From contig OX485803.1 in NCBI GenBank assembly GCA_950295325.1, forward strand, positions 4,342,001-4,406,000: a DNA stretch of 64,000 nt. The letters run 5' to 3'. Position 1 is the first letter of the stretch. Each line of letters begins with the position of its first letter. Positions 10,542 to 19,699 of the stretch are shown in pieces. The notes under the pieces were generated by a model. It was not told where the DNA came from and ran no database searches. It saw nothing but the letters and a program-made list of their open reading frames with translations. The stretch comes from Polytrichum commune. Its lineage: Eukaryota; Streptophyta; Polytrichopsida; Polytrichales; Polytrichaceae. The position numbers were made by a program, and so were the translations under genes.

Positions 10542-13500
10542 ATCCACATAAATAACTGGGCTAAAAAGGAGGAGGATGGAAGCGACTCATGTTGTTTTCT
10601 TTCACTTAGAAATAGTTTCGGACGATGGCTCAAATGCCTACCATTGGCTATGGCGCATCACGGTCAAGCGAGGTGGATGTTAATCAAGTTCTTACATGAC
10701 ATCTCTGGTGAAGATATCTGGGAAGACTCTTATTTTAAAAATCATCCCATGCAGTGTTATGAGATGAGTCCGGGGAGTTTCGGGCGTGATCTTTATACAT
10801 AGAGTGGTCTTCGGGATGTACGAGAAAACAAAAATGATGGTTCCTGAATGACATAAGTTTTCTCTCGGTATGTCTGTTGACTGAGTCTCTTATACTACAG
10901 GTTTCCACAACTATGTAATTCTTGGTTCGCTCCGCAATTACTTGTACAGTTTGGTAAGGAGACGGGAAGAGTTGGGAAGGGGGAAATGATCATAAGTGGC
11001 GGTGGAGGGAGAAACCCTAATTTAATTTCCTTCCTCCACCGCACCGACTTGATGGTAAATAAATTTTGTGGTTTGAGATGCCCAAGGAATGATTGATGAA
11101 CGTGGCTTTTGGTGCAGGATTCTCATAGCTCATAATTTGTTGTTATGCCCTAATTTTGAAGAATCCTATAAATAGCTTGCATCATAATCGTCATCAAAAC
11201 CAACTCACAAATTTGTAATTGCATGACGTTGCTGTTATAGCTCAAACCACAAACCAAGCGGTATACATAAGGGCTCTTCGGAAGGCCCGATTGGCTCGTC
11301 AGAGAAGACACAACAATCCACCCCGCCCTCGTTTGGAAGATTACTCACCATCATCGACACCTTGGCAGAGAAGGACGACAGGCGGAGAGGGCGCAGGGAT
11401 TGGAGGAAAGTGGCAAGGATATGATCCGGGCTCCGCTGATGACAGACATGTGAGACTTCAATCTGCACCTTCTGATCTGTGTTTGAGGTTGCAAACTTGG
11501 TGATGATGGTATTCAAGTGAAGAAATAATTCAGATTCTCACTGCACAAGAGATGATAGTAAGTCATGAAAGTACTTGAGAAATGCATGCAATATGTTGCT
11601 ATTAGGCACCAAATCAGTCTAGTGATTCAACTTACACCGGAGTTTCAAAGGTGACCAAACTCGTTCACGTATAGACTGGTATAGAAGACTTGGCTTGGCT
11701 AATGACAGAGATGTGAGACTCCAATCAGCCCATTTGATCTCGTGTTTGAGCTTGCATTCTTGGTGATGGCATTCAAATAAAGAATACAGAAGATAATAGA
11801 GTTTTGAAATCAGCTCAGGAATATATTTGCACATTTAAATGGACTGACTTGTAGGCATGGGATTGTTCATATCTTTTTAGCAGTCATTTGTAAGCCGGTC
11901 TTTACGGTTTGTAGTGTTACATCTACTGTGATATGATAATAAATTGTTGAAGTTCCTAGTATTTTGCAGGATTGTGCATTTTTGTTTCACAAGGAGTTGC
12001 GGGCTAGCGATGTGAACAATTTGGGACGTATAGTGTTGCCAAAGGCAAGTTTTACAAAGTCAACAACTTAAGAGTCTCTTTTTACCGACTAGTGAAAAGA
12101 CCAAATTGTAGGATAAGCTATATATATATATATATATATATGTTATCAACACCATGTTTACAATTGGTGATTGGAAATTTTGGGTTGATTCATCAACGTT
12201 GTAGATTTGTGATGCACTTCATATTAGGATTGATTAGGATTTGAATACCATACTTTGCATCTATGAGAATTGTTTTTACAAAGATCTCGTTCAGGATTAG
12301 GTAGTGGGTGTTTCTTGTGTATTTCAATAGCTTATCTGATTTTGGGATGGCATTGGTGCAGAAGGATGCTGAAAGGCATTTGCCAAGTCTAACTAATAGT
12401 GTTGGAATTCCACTCCTTTTGGAGGACTACCAAACTAGCAGATGTTGGGCTGTACGGTATAGGTATGTCTTCCATGGGTGTGCATGAATTTCTTGATCAA
12501 TTTCAACATGGGTTTGAATTATGAATAAACCAATCAAGGTACAGTATTCCAACTGTATGCTATTCAAAGAAAAAAGAAAAGAAAAATGAACATGGGAGTT
12601 GATTTACCAATGTAAATTTGAGCATGTTGGCCTGACCTACTCAAGAGTGCCCTTGCTACATGATAGCATTTACTACATATTAGGAGGGGTCCTTATGTAA
12701 GGGGTATGTAGTACTTGTTTGTTATCTAGTGTTTTTTTTGTTTTTGTTTTTGTTTTGTTTTTTGGATTGAGAACTAGGTTGTGATTTATTTATAGCTATT
12801 TGGTGTATAACTTTATTTTATTTTATTTTTAATGGTTTTAGCTAATTGGTAATCATTGTAACAAGGGTAATTTGGGTGATGGCAGGTTCTGGTCTAACAA
12901 CAAGAGTCGAATGTATTTACTTGAGAATATTGGTAATTAGCCTCTAATCTCAAATCTCAATCTACTAGTTTGTTGCCATCATCATGACATTGTGAACTAC
13001 ATAAGCTTCGGTTTACCTATCTGACATAAGGTAGATGGGTCTTAAATGGTTACTTTTGACTAGCCCACTGCTCCTAGGATATTAAACACATGATTAGGGA
13101 GTGTGAGATGATGGTTAGCAACTCCAAGTTGAGTCATAGTCATTTTCCTCATAACTTTTGGAGTTCATAGAATATCTTATTTGTAATCAAAGTGAAGATT
13201 TTTGTGCTAATTAAATGCTTGACATATAGTTCCCTCCAATTTTGTTGACTATTGAACTTAGAATTGTTATCATATTTTGAGCATGTAATCCAATCTTTTG
13301 TTAAATGAAAGTCTTTTTTATATTTATTCTTGGAGCCACACCTAAGCACATACCACTATAAAATAGTGTCAATTGAGATAAGTAACGGAATTAGGCATGT
13401 CTGAGCTATGCAGTAGTAATGACTCAACCATTCTTCCTCATCACAGTCCTACATAGAAATGTTGTTTCTTGATTTGTTGTTTCCTAGTTTTATGGTTGAC

Positions 13501-15397
13501 GTGCATCTCTTCTAACTATATTGTTTGTGGAACTTCAACACGTTATGCATGTGTCCAGGTAAGTTTGTGGACTATCATAAGCTCAAGGAAGGGGACTTAT
13601 TTGTCTGCTACAGAAAATTTGGAGGCACATATGTGAGTTCAAGAGATATTCCCAATTGTTGTTGGCCCATGACATTGTATAATTTTTCTATTTGCAGTTA
13701 ATTGTATGAATAGGTGGATCAACGGGCATACAATAGAGTTATCTGCAAAGTATCTCAAAGAAGAATCAAACTAGGAGTTTGTTTGAGCTCGGTAGAGTGT
13801 CTTGTGTCAGACCTTTGAGATAACTCTTGTTTGCCAATGTTGATTGTGTTGTGCAGGTCATTCGAGGTCTAAAAAAAACCATGTGTTCTGAGGTTCAAGT
13901 GCCAATCAAAGAGCCTAGTTTTGTGGTGCACAATTCTATCATACAGACAAGGGAAGAGCCAAAGGATTTCTTAGGCAGACATGACACTCTTCACATGGAT
14001 CAGGAAGAGAAGAAAAGAACTGCAATTAAGGCTCAGGTATAATTGAATCTATTTTTTATAATTTTCTTTGAATGTGTTTTAGTCTAACGGCTTTATACAT
14101 TAAGCCATAATGTAATGCAAGTCTAAATCAAAGCAACACTGGTACTCATATTCTTGGGCTCCAGCCAGCATGGATGCAATATGTTAATAGCGTGGTCAAG
14201 GCCAAGCAATTTGGGTGACATGTTTATTCCTAATTGGATACAAGGAGGCACATTATCATTCACAATTGATGAATTTATCATACCTGACCATTACACTTAT
14301 TAATGGACATAAGTTATTTTGCATTAGTTGTAGTAGGCACCCAATATCTACCCAATACCTACCTTGTTGCTACCTAGCTTTTAATTTTTTTGCTCACATA
14401 TGTCACGACAAGGCTTGAAAATGTGGCAGTTGCACCCATTGTACATGGGACAAGCATAACTATTGTCCTGGAAAGTATTCAAAGTTCTCTATAATCCTAA
14501 GTGTGGCATTGACCAATGTTGGGTGGGTATTTGATTTTGTTACTATCCAATTCCGGTTTTCAAAGACAAATTAGAAGCAAAGAACCTTTTGTTCTAGGGT
14601 TTGAAAGTTTAAACAATTAAAAAAATAAAATCCAATCCTAGTTTTTGAAGGCAAATTAAAAGGGTTTTTAAAATTTTCACAATTAAAAGTCCTTTAATCC
14701 TGGTTATTTGAAAAGATTTAAAGACCCAGTGATTTTCATGAAAGAACCGACAAAGAACAGGTGGGTTTTTAGAAGGTTATTTGACTAGGTCATGATTTTC
14801 TAAGAACCGCGGTTAATATATATCAAGTTTGGTTATTTGAAAATTTGAGAACCACAATTATGAATTCAAAGAACCGCCCTGATAATCAACAAGGGTTTGG
14901 TGCCAATTTCAATACCCACCCAACACTGGTGTTGACCATCTTAGATCTAGCTGATGTCTTATATCCTCATTGGAGATGAGCATAATGAATGCAAACTGTA
15001 GCATGCGATCCTTATGACATCATCAACACTACACCCTATATCATACATGTGTCCTCTTTCTACGCATTGTGGCAAGGCTCCTTGTGTACAATATCTAGTG
15101 CATTGTTGTAATGCATAGTATCCATGGATTACCCTGATGATTTGCATAACATCTGTGATGATGAAGGTTCCACAAGACAAGAGTATCACAGTGGACATGC
15201 AATTTCTTCCCGCAGACCTTGTGAATGCATCGCATTTTGTGGTGGAGCGTGATATTGGGGATGTCACAGAAGACCATATTTGTAAGGAGCATCCAGGCTC
15301 AGAATCTGATTTTATAATATCTGTAAATCTGAAGGAAAGGTTTGTAGATGCAAGTGAGATTAGGTTATTCAATCGTGATGATTATCTAGTAGAGTGA
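10077..15397 (+). CDS. ABI3: ABI3/VP1-like B3-domain transcription factor (multi-exon; 5' half uncertain)
   Basis: This is a plant-specific nuclear transcription factor of the ABI3/VP1 class. B3 domains of this class bind RY motifs (CATGCA), and the B1 and B2 regions act with bZIP partners in abscisic-acid responses. B1, B2 and B3 occur here in canonical order. B1 (about 10113-10260) has the LGGG signature inside RLGGGDQGLQVLLSHIKLW. B2 (about 11260-11310) is basic, RKARLARQRRH. B3 (11970-13869 across introns) contains LGRIVLPK, RHLP, CWAVRYR, FWSNNKSRMYLLEN and LKEGDLFVCY, ending VIRGLK. Exons 11970-12044, 12362-12462, 12886-12932, 13559-13632 and 13857-14036 join in phase. A likely last exon, 15167-15397, ends in TGA. 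Between B1 and B2 the frame is broken. The frame changes near 10,410, where the second frame (DLPRFSAIARQEDF) looks more protein-like. This could be a mutation, a sequencing error or unrecognised introns. The true 5' start and any A1 activation domain are not defined. The C-terminal tail matches nothing I know. Confidence 0.78.
10901..10953 (+). other. Possible small exon of the ABI3-like gene
   Basis: An acceptor (tatactacag) and a donor (TTTG followed by gtaagg) bound 53 bases that read FPQLCNSWFAPQLLVQF in one frame. It lies between the B1 and B2 segments. It is supported only by splice-site quality and an open frame. Confidence 0.3.
11241..11449 (+). other. B2 basic-region exon of the ABI3-like gene
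   Basis: The segment reads AQTTNQAVYIRALRKARLAR, then QRRH, then a Pro/Ser/Gly-rich stretch. The R-K-x-R-x-x-R-Q-R-R core is the B2 signature of ABI3/VP1 proteins, a nuclear-localising basic region. A plausible acceptor (gctgttatag) lies at 11240. A donor after CAT at 11449 (GTGAGA) leaves phase 0, matching the phase-0 start of the next exon at 11970. Confidence 0.65.
11430..11800 (+). repeat. Duplication of the B2 exon's 3' end inside the following intron
   Basis: Positions about 11430-11530 and about 11690-11790 are diverged copies. Both carry gacagacat or gacagagat followed by gtgagact.caatc, then gatct.gtgtttgag.ttgca..cttggtgatg and ttcaa. The first copy contains the exon end and its 5' splice site. 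The second lies about 260 bases into the intron and carries an equivalent GTGAGA. Confidence 0.7.
11970..14036 (+). other. B3 DNA-binding domain exons (five exons) of the ABI3-like gene
   Basis: Exon a 11970-12044 (25 codons, ending LGRIVLPK) is followed by the donor AAG|GCAAGT, a GC-AG intron. Exon b is 12362-12462 (101 nt, phase 0 to 2), with RHLPSL and LLEDYQTSRCWAVRY. Exon c is 12886-12932 (47 nt), with FWSNNKSRMYLLEN. Exon d is 13559-13632 (74 nt), with GKFVDYHKLKEGDLFVCY. Exon e is 13857-14036 (180 nt), starting VIRGLK. All donors and acceptors are otherwise GT-AG, and every junction keeps phase. Boundaries fall where ABI3-family B3 exons are split in other plants (after LPK, within R-F-W, after LENI, before VIRG), from general knowledge. 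No stop or frameshift is present across the domain, which argues for a functional DNA-binding domain. Confidence 0.88.
12119..12142. repeat. (TA)n microsatellite
   Basis: An alternating TA run of about 12 units in the intron between the first two B3 exons. Confidence 0.95.
14514..14928. mobile_element. hAT-like MITE in an intron of the ABI3-like gene
   Basis: The terminal inverted repeats read CAATGTTGGGTGGGTATT on the left and CAGTGTTGGGTGGGTATT from the right end, the CAnTG-type start usual for hAT elements. The 8-bp flanks, gcattgac (14506-14513) and gtgttgac (14929-14936), match at six positions and differ by two transitions, so they are a slightly decayed target duplication. The 415-bp interior repeats a ggttttcaaag/agaacc theme and has no coding capacity. 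It lies between the exon ending 14036 and the likely terminal exon at 15167. Confidence 0.8.
15167..15397 (+). other. Probable terminal coding exon of the ABI3-like gene
   Basis: After a modest acceptor (gatgatgaag) a phase-0 frame of about 76 codons begins VPQDKSITVDMQFLPADL and ends FNRDDYLVE before TGA at 15395-15397. Phase agrees with the exon ending at 14036 (GCT CAG). The acidic composition and lack of internal stops support coding. I know no domain here, and the acceptor lacks a strong pyrimidine tract. Confidence 0.5.
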
Positions 15398-17100
15398 ATG
15401 TTCCAAATCTCTGCTGTGAGGCATAGCTTGAATGAGTTTTTTTCTTATTACATCACAATGGCTACAAGATTCCTCGCAATTCATTCACATGCTGGTTGCA
15501 TTATCTAAGACCCAGAGTTGATACAATGGGCCTCACTTGAACCAGGCTTCAGAATAGCTCAGTGTAATTTTCCCTGACAATCTCAGAAATTGTTGATAAT
15601 GCTAATAGTTGATGTATAAACATTCTAAAACCACTTCGACATTCTGATGTGCTAAAATCTATTTACACACTAGAAGATGGTAAGCCCAAGGTGGACGATG
15701 TACTAATCACAAAGAGCTTGTTAATTAACCCCTCAACGCTCAAGCCTTCACATTCTAGGCACCTCTAGCACTACAGTAGTGCTGAAAATTTCTGTTATGT
15801 AACAAAATAGGCTTTGTTTTCTTCAAATCCAACCATGTGGAAATGAATTAGAGTACCATGTGTGCTAATCGTGAAAATTTGAAGTCAATTGGACCACATT
15901 TGCTAGGTCATGTTAACATACGAACTTGGCCTTCATCCGGAGGGCAACTAGAGAAAACTCTAAAAACAATTGTTTCATGACCCATTTGGTCATGCCACAA
16001 ATTTTACATAAAGCCCGTTAGCCTCAAAGTTGGCGGGGCCACTTGAGGTCATTTTGGGAGATTCCCCCTTTTTCATGGAGCAAGCAACATGTGGGCTAAG
16101 TTTTTCCAAATCCATCTAGTTAAGTTGTGCACCACTATCAACCTGTCCTAAGGAAAACAAACCCCACCCAAATTGACCATCATATGTTAAATATATTGGA
16201 TACCTAAATTTGGCTCCTAAATTTGAACAACACATGGAACTACCTCTCAAAACATGTACCAACTTATCAAAAAATCCTACATGCTTGAAATATGAGGTTT
16301 TTATATGTTATTTTGGCACATGATAGTGGGCACCACCATACACCAGTAGATACCTTTCCATCCATGTAGATTGCCACCTAGTGGATTGCAAACCCAATAG
16401 AATATTAGGTGGCGACCCATTTCGGGATGCTTGAGCATTTATGGGTTAAGATATGTGGCCCTAGTGTGGGCACTTCCAACTTTAAAGACAATTTTGGTTG
16501 TGTGATTAGCTCAGGCATTATCCCATCCAGTTAGCAATTGCAAATTGCACAGATTGTCAGTTCCAAAATCAACGTTGAGATGCAAAAGTTACAAGAGTTC
16601 AAAGATTCGATTCAAAGTGATGATTGCATAGGCCCTCTCAATTGCTTAGGAAACTAGAATAATTGACGTATTTTGTGCAGATAATTGAATCTCATTGTAA
16701 CATGTATCATTTTGAGGTCTGTGTGAACTTCAGTACAAGGCTTGCCCATAAACCACTCAAAATATAGGCATCCGATTAACACATGAGCCCACATAGGCCC
16801 ACAGACCTTGCCAAAAATAGGGTAAACTACTCAAATACTGGACACAATGGAGCCATGGACCAGCAAGCATCAAAATAAGATGCCCTCCGCATTTTTGTCT
16901 TTAGATTTTCAATTGATTTGAATTACTCTACTCGGTTATCCCTATTCTCTTCCTAAACACATTGATGCTACATGCTGGCTAGTCGCATTCAAAAAGCCAA
17001 GACTGGTCTGAATCTATGTGTCTACTCTGTTCAGTTCCATAGAGGGCTCTGTGTCTCTATCTGTCTCTCTGTTCAGACACAAAATAATTATTTCTTCTAA
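15398..17100. other. Intergenic between the converging host genes; holds one dispersed-repeat copy
   Basis: No gene is recognised. The early part is the 3' flank of the ABI3-like gene. Around 16,480-16,640 is a diverged copy of the dispersed repeat also found near 44.7 and 57.4 kb (shared word gttagcaattg...cagattgtc..ttcca). Confidence 0.5.
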
Positions 17101-17110
17101 CCCAATACTG

Positions 17111-17560
17111 CCACATGTCGTTCCTACAGTGGCCAGACCTTCATGAATCCCACGTGGAGACTGCATTCGGTCTCTACGCTAATCTCGTTCCTGGAGCAAA
17201 GAGCACAATATTGCATTGCTCTTCACTAATAGTACCGGAATCCAATGAGCATGATTATTCCTATTGCCGCATGTCATTTCTACATTGGCTGATACCTACT
17301 TGAATCCAACGTGGAGACTACGGTAATGTTGCACAGCGAAGAGCAAGATATCAGATCACTCCGGCATTGCTTGCTTGCGTGCTTGCCGGACTAAAGAAAT
17401 TTCTCTTCACAGATGGTGACGACCTAAGTATTTCTTCTCCTGGCAAATATTTTAAACGTGTTATTTCTACATTAGCTGACACCTAGTTAAATCCCACGAG
17501 GAGACTACATGCGCCCGCTACGGTAACATTGTTCCTAGAGCACTCTCAGGAACAGAGAGA
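17111..17560 (+). repeat. Three diverged tandem units, one with a perfect G-box
   Basis: Three units start near 17111, 17267 and 17455. Each contains a catgt.tttctaca.tggc pattern, then gaatcc.acgtggagact or its variant, then a ...gttcctagagca-type end. The first unit has the palindrome CCACGTGG at about 17150. The other two have CAACGTGG and CCACGAGG at the equivalent place. The block lies just beyond the 3' end of the glucanotransferase gene. Confidence 0.6.
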
Positions 17561-17733
17561 GAGACAGAGCACTCTCAGGAAGAGAGAGAGCACACACCAA
17601 AGTGCACAATATATGAGCACTCCGAGTATTGCTATAAATATGTTGCTGTACTTACCCTAACAACGAAGAATCATCGTCGCGTCGTGTACATAATCACAAC
17701 GAGGAATATTTCAGCGGGATGTGTTTGGGAGAA

Positions 17734-19392
17734 TCACGGGAATGCTTTGACAGTATGTACCTTTTTCTGTGGGGGGATGCGATTGAAATGCTTGATCAAC
17801 GACATGAGGCGTTTCTTTTCCACCTCGAGCTTGGAGAAAGAATCAGGGCCTCCAATCCGCCATTGCCAGTTCCAAGCCGTGGTGCCCGGATCATTCATTC
17901 GGCACTCATTGCCTAACCCCAGCACGTCTTGCAAGGGAATGATGGCAGTCTGTCCCACGGAGGCCATGGCGCTCCTGATCAATTCCCAGTGCACATCTCG
18001 GTCACCTTCGAACCGATAGTACTCACGCACCCTTGCTTTTTCAACATCATCAGTTCGGTTCCACCATCCCTGGATGGTCTCGTTGTCATGCGTTCCCGTG
18101 TATACAACCAGATCGATCTCGTGGTTATGTGGCAGGTGGATGTTAGCGGGTTTGCCAGTGAAGGCAAACTGGAGAACAACCATCCCCGGTGCCTGGATTT
18201 GTTTCCGAAGAGCCACCACATCCTTGGTAATGATCCCTAAATCCTCAGCCATGATGGTTAACTGCCCCACACCATTCTCAATTGCGTTAAAGAAGTCCAT
18301 GCGAGGTCCGAGTCGCCATTTCCCATCCAATGCACTCTTGGAGCCATTTTGGATGGCCCAGTAGCCTGCCAACCCCCGGAAGTGGTCCATGCGAAACTCA
18401 TCATACAGGTCATAAGCACGTAGCATCCGGTTGATCCACCATCGGTAGCCATCTTTTGCCATCTCCTTCCAGTTGTAGAGCGGGCTACCCCATAGCTGAC
18501 CCTCTGTGCAAAAGCCGTCGGCTGGGACTCCACTCAAAACAGTTGGAATGCCTGTGTTAGGATCAAGTTCGAACATGGTTCTATGTGCCCAAACATCGGT
18601 GCTATGTGGCCCCACATAGATAGCCATGTCGCCTACAATATTAATCCCCAGAGAGTTTGCATACTTATGAATTCCCTGCCATTGACGCTGGAACAGGTAC
18701 TGTGCTGCCATGAACTGCTCGATAAATTCATGCTTCTCTCTTTTAACCTCCTCCAGAGCTTCAACATGCCTGTCTCGAAGCTCCACTGGCCACTCCCACC
18801 ACACCTTGTAGCCGTGATCCTTCTCAATGGCTTTGAACAATGCGGAATCCTCCAGCCACACGGCAATCTTAGGATCCCTCTTGAAACTCTCGAACTCCTC
18901 CTTAATCCCACCAGAGCTGCTCAGTAGGTTTTGGCTTGCCTTGGCTAGAGCTGGGAACTTTAGCTCCTTGGCAAGGTTCCCATCCATTCTCCCCACTGGT
19001 ACTGCCTTCGGAACGTCTTGCTCTTCTAACAATCCATCCTCAACGAGCTCCTGGAGCGAGAGAAGAAGAGTGTTCCCACAATTCGCATCGGTTCCGAAGT
19101 ATGGCGACATGTCGAAGTCTCCAGGTGGACCGAGGGGGAGAAGTTGCCATACGCTGCACCCGCTCTCGTGCAGCCAGTCTAGAAACTTGCGTGCTTCCAG
19201 ACCAAACTCCCCGATGGCATGGTTCCCAGGTAACGAAGTAGGGTGCACAAGAATTCCACACCGTCTGGGAGCTTTCATCTTCGCAGCAGCGTCCTCTTCG
19301 TAATCGGAAGGCAAGTCGTCCCCCACCTCCAGGCCATGCACTTCCAAAATCTCTCTGGCCTTAGCCGCATCCTCCGCAATGCGGGACGCCAT
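17734..19392 (-). CDS. DPE1: 4-alpha-glucanotransferase (disproportionating enzyme, DPE1 type, GH77)
   Basis: The enzyme transfers alpha-1,4-glucan segments between maltooligosaccharides and releases glucose. Plant DPE1 does this in plastids during starch breakdown. The 552-residue frame is uninterrupted from ATG 19392 to TGA 17734-17736. An in-frame stop lies upstream, and the apparent extension to 19398 uses TTG, so ATG 19392 is chosen. GH77 landmarks, numbered from that ATG, are GILVHPTSLPG near 46, SPYFGTDANCGN near 96, GQLWGSPLYNW near 298, nucleophile Asp336 in FRMDHFRGL, acid/base Glu383 in MAEDLG, and Asp436 in YTGTHDNE. Length fits plant DPE1 without its transit peptide. The N-terminus is acidic (MASRIAEDAAKAREIL) and unlike a chloroplast signal, so the product may be cytosolic or a targeting exon may lie upstream. 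No intron interrupts the gene, unlike angiosperm DPE1, which suggests intron loss or a retrocopy. Codons are more GC-rich than the surroundings, consistent with selection. Confidence 0.95.
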   Translation of the reverse strand: MASRIAEDAAKAREILEVHGLEVGDDLPSDYEEDAAAKMKAPRRCGILVHPTSLPGNHAIGEFGLEARKFLDWLHESGCSVWQLLPLGPPGDFDMSPYFGTDANCGNTLLLSLQELVEDGLLEEQDVPKAVPVGRMDGNLAKELKFPALAKASQNLLSSSGGIKEEFESFKRDPKIAVWLEDSALFKAIEKDHGYKVWWEWPVELRDRHVEALEEVKREKHEFIEQFMAAQYLFQRQWQGIHKYANSLGINIVGDMAIYVGPHSTDVWAHRTMFELDPNTGIPTVLSGVPADGFCTEGQLWGSPLYNWKEMAKDGYRWWINRMLRAYDLYDEFRMDHFRGLAGYWAIQNGSKSALDGKWRLGPRMDFFNAIENGVGQLTIMAEDLGIITKDVVALRKQIQAPGMVVLQFAFTGKPANIHLPHNHEIDLVVYTGTHDNETIQGWWNRTDDVEKARVREYYRFEGDRDVHWELIRSAMASVGQTAIIPLQDVLGLGNECRMNDPGTTAWNWQWRIGGPDSFSKLEVEKKRLMSLIKHFNRIPPQKKVHTVKAFP

Positions 19393-19580
19393 CACCAAAT
19401 GCTTCGAGACAGAAAATTATCTCTCGTACAAATCCAACGGCGAGCTCACAGAAGAACTTCTGACGCGCTCGCGATCGCTCAATTCCTCGTTCGGAATTCG
19501 GAGCTCGGAATCCCCTCTCCCGCTTCACAGAGTGCAAGGGAGAGAGAGAGACACACAGAGAGAACGGAGTCGAGGTGACC
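19393..19580 (-). promoter_or_regulatory. Likely 5' leader/promoter-proximal region of the DPE1-type gene
   Basis: Upstream of ATG 19392, read on the minus strand, is a CT-rich tract (complement of the GAGA run at about 19541-19562) followed by a GC-richer leader. Pyrimidine-rich leaders are common in plant housekeeping genes. I see no clear TATA box. An upstream exon with a transit peptide cannot be excluded. Confidence 0.35.
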
Positions 19581-19699
19581 TGACCAGCTGCAAAATCTAC
19601 TCAACGCGTACATATGACGCGAACAAATCTACGTACGGGGTACATGCTGTGGGGTGGCTTCACTGCACGATCCGCACGAGAGCCTTCTTGTAGGCAGCC

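Noticed and set aside
17929-19578. Several long open frames on the plus strand opposite the glucanotransferase gene
   Set aside because: They are antisense shadows of a GC-richer conserved coding sequence; no domain, and the minus frame has all catalytic motifs.
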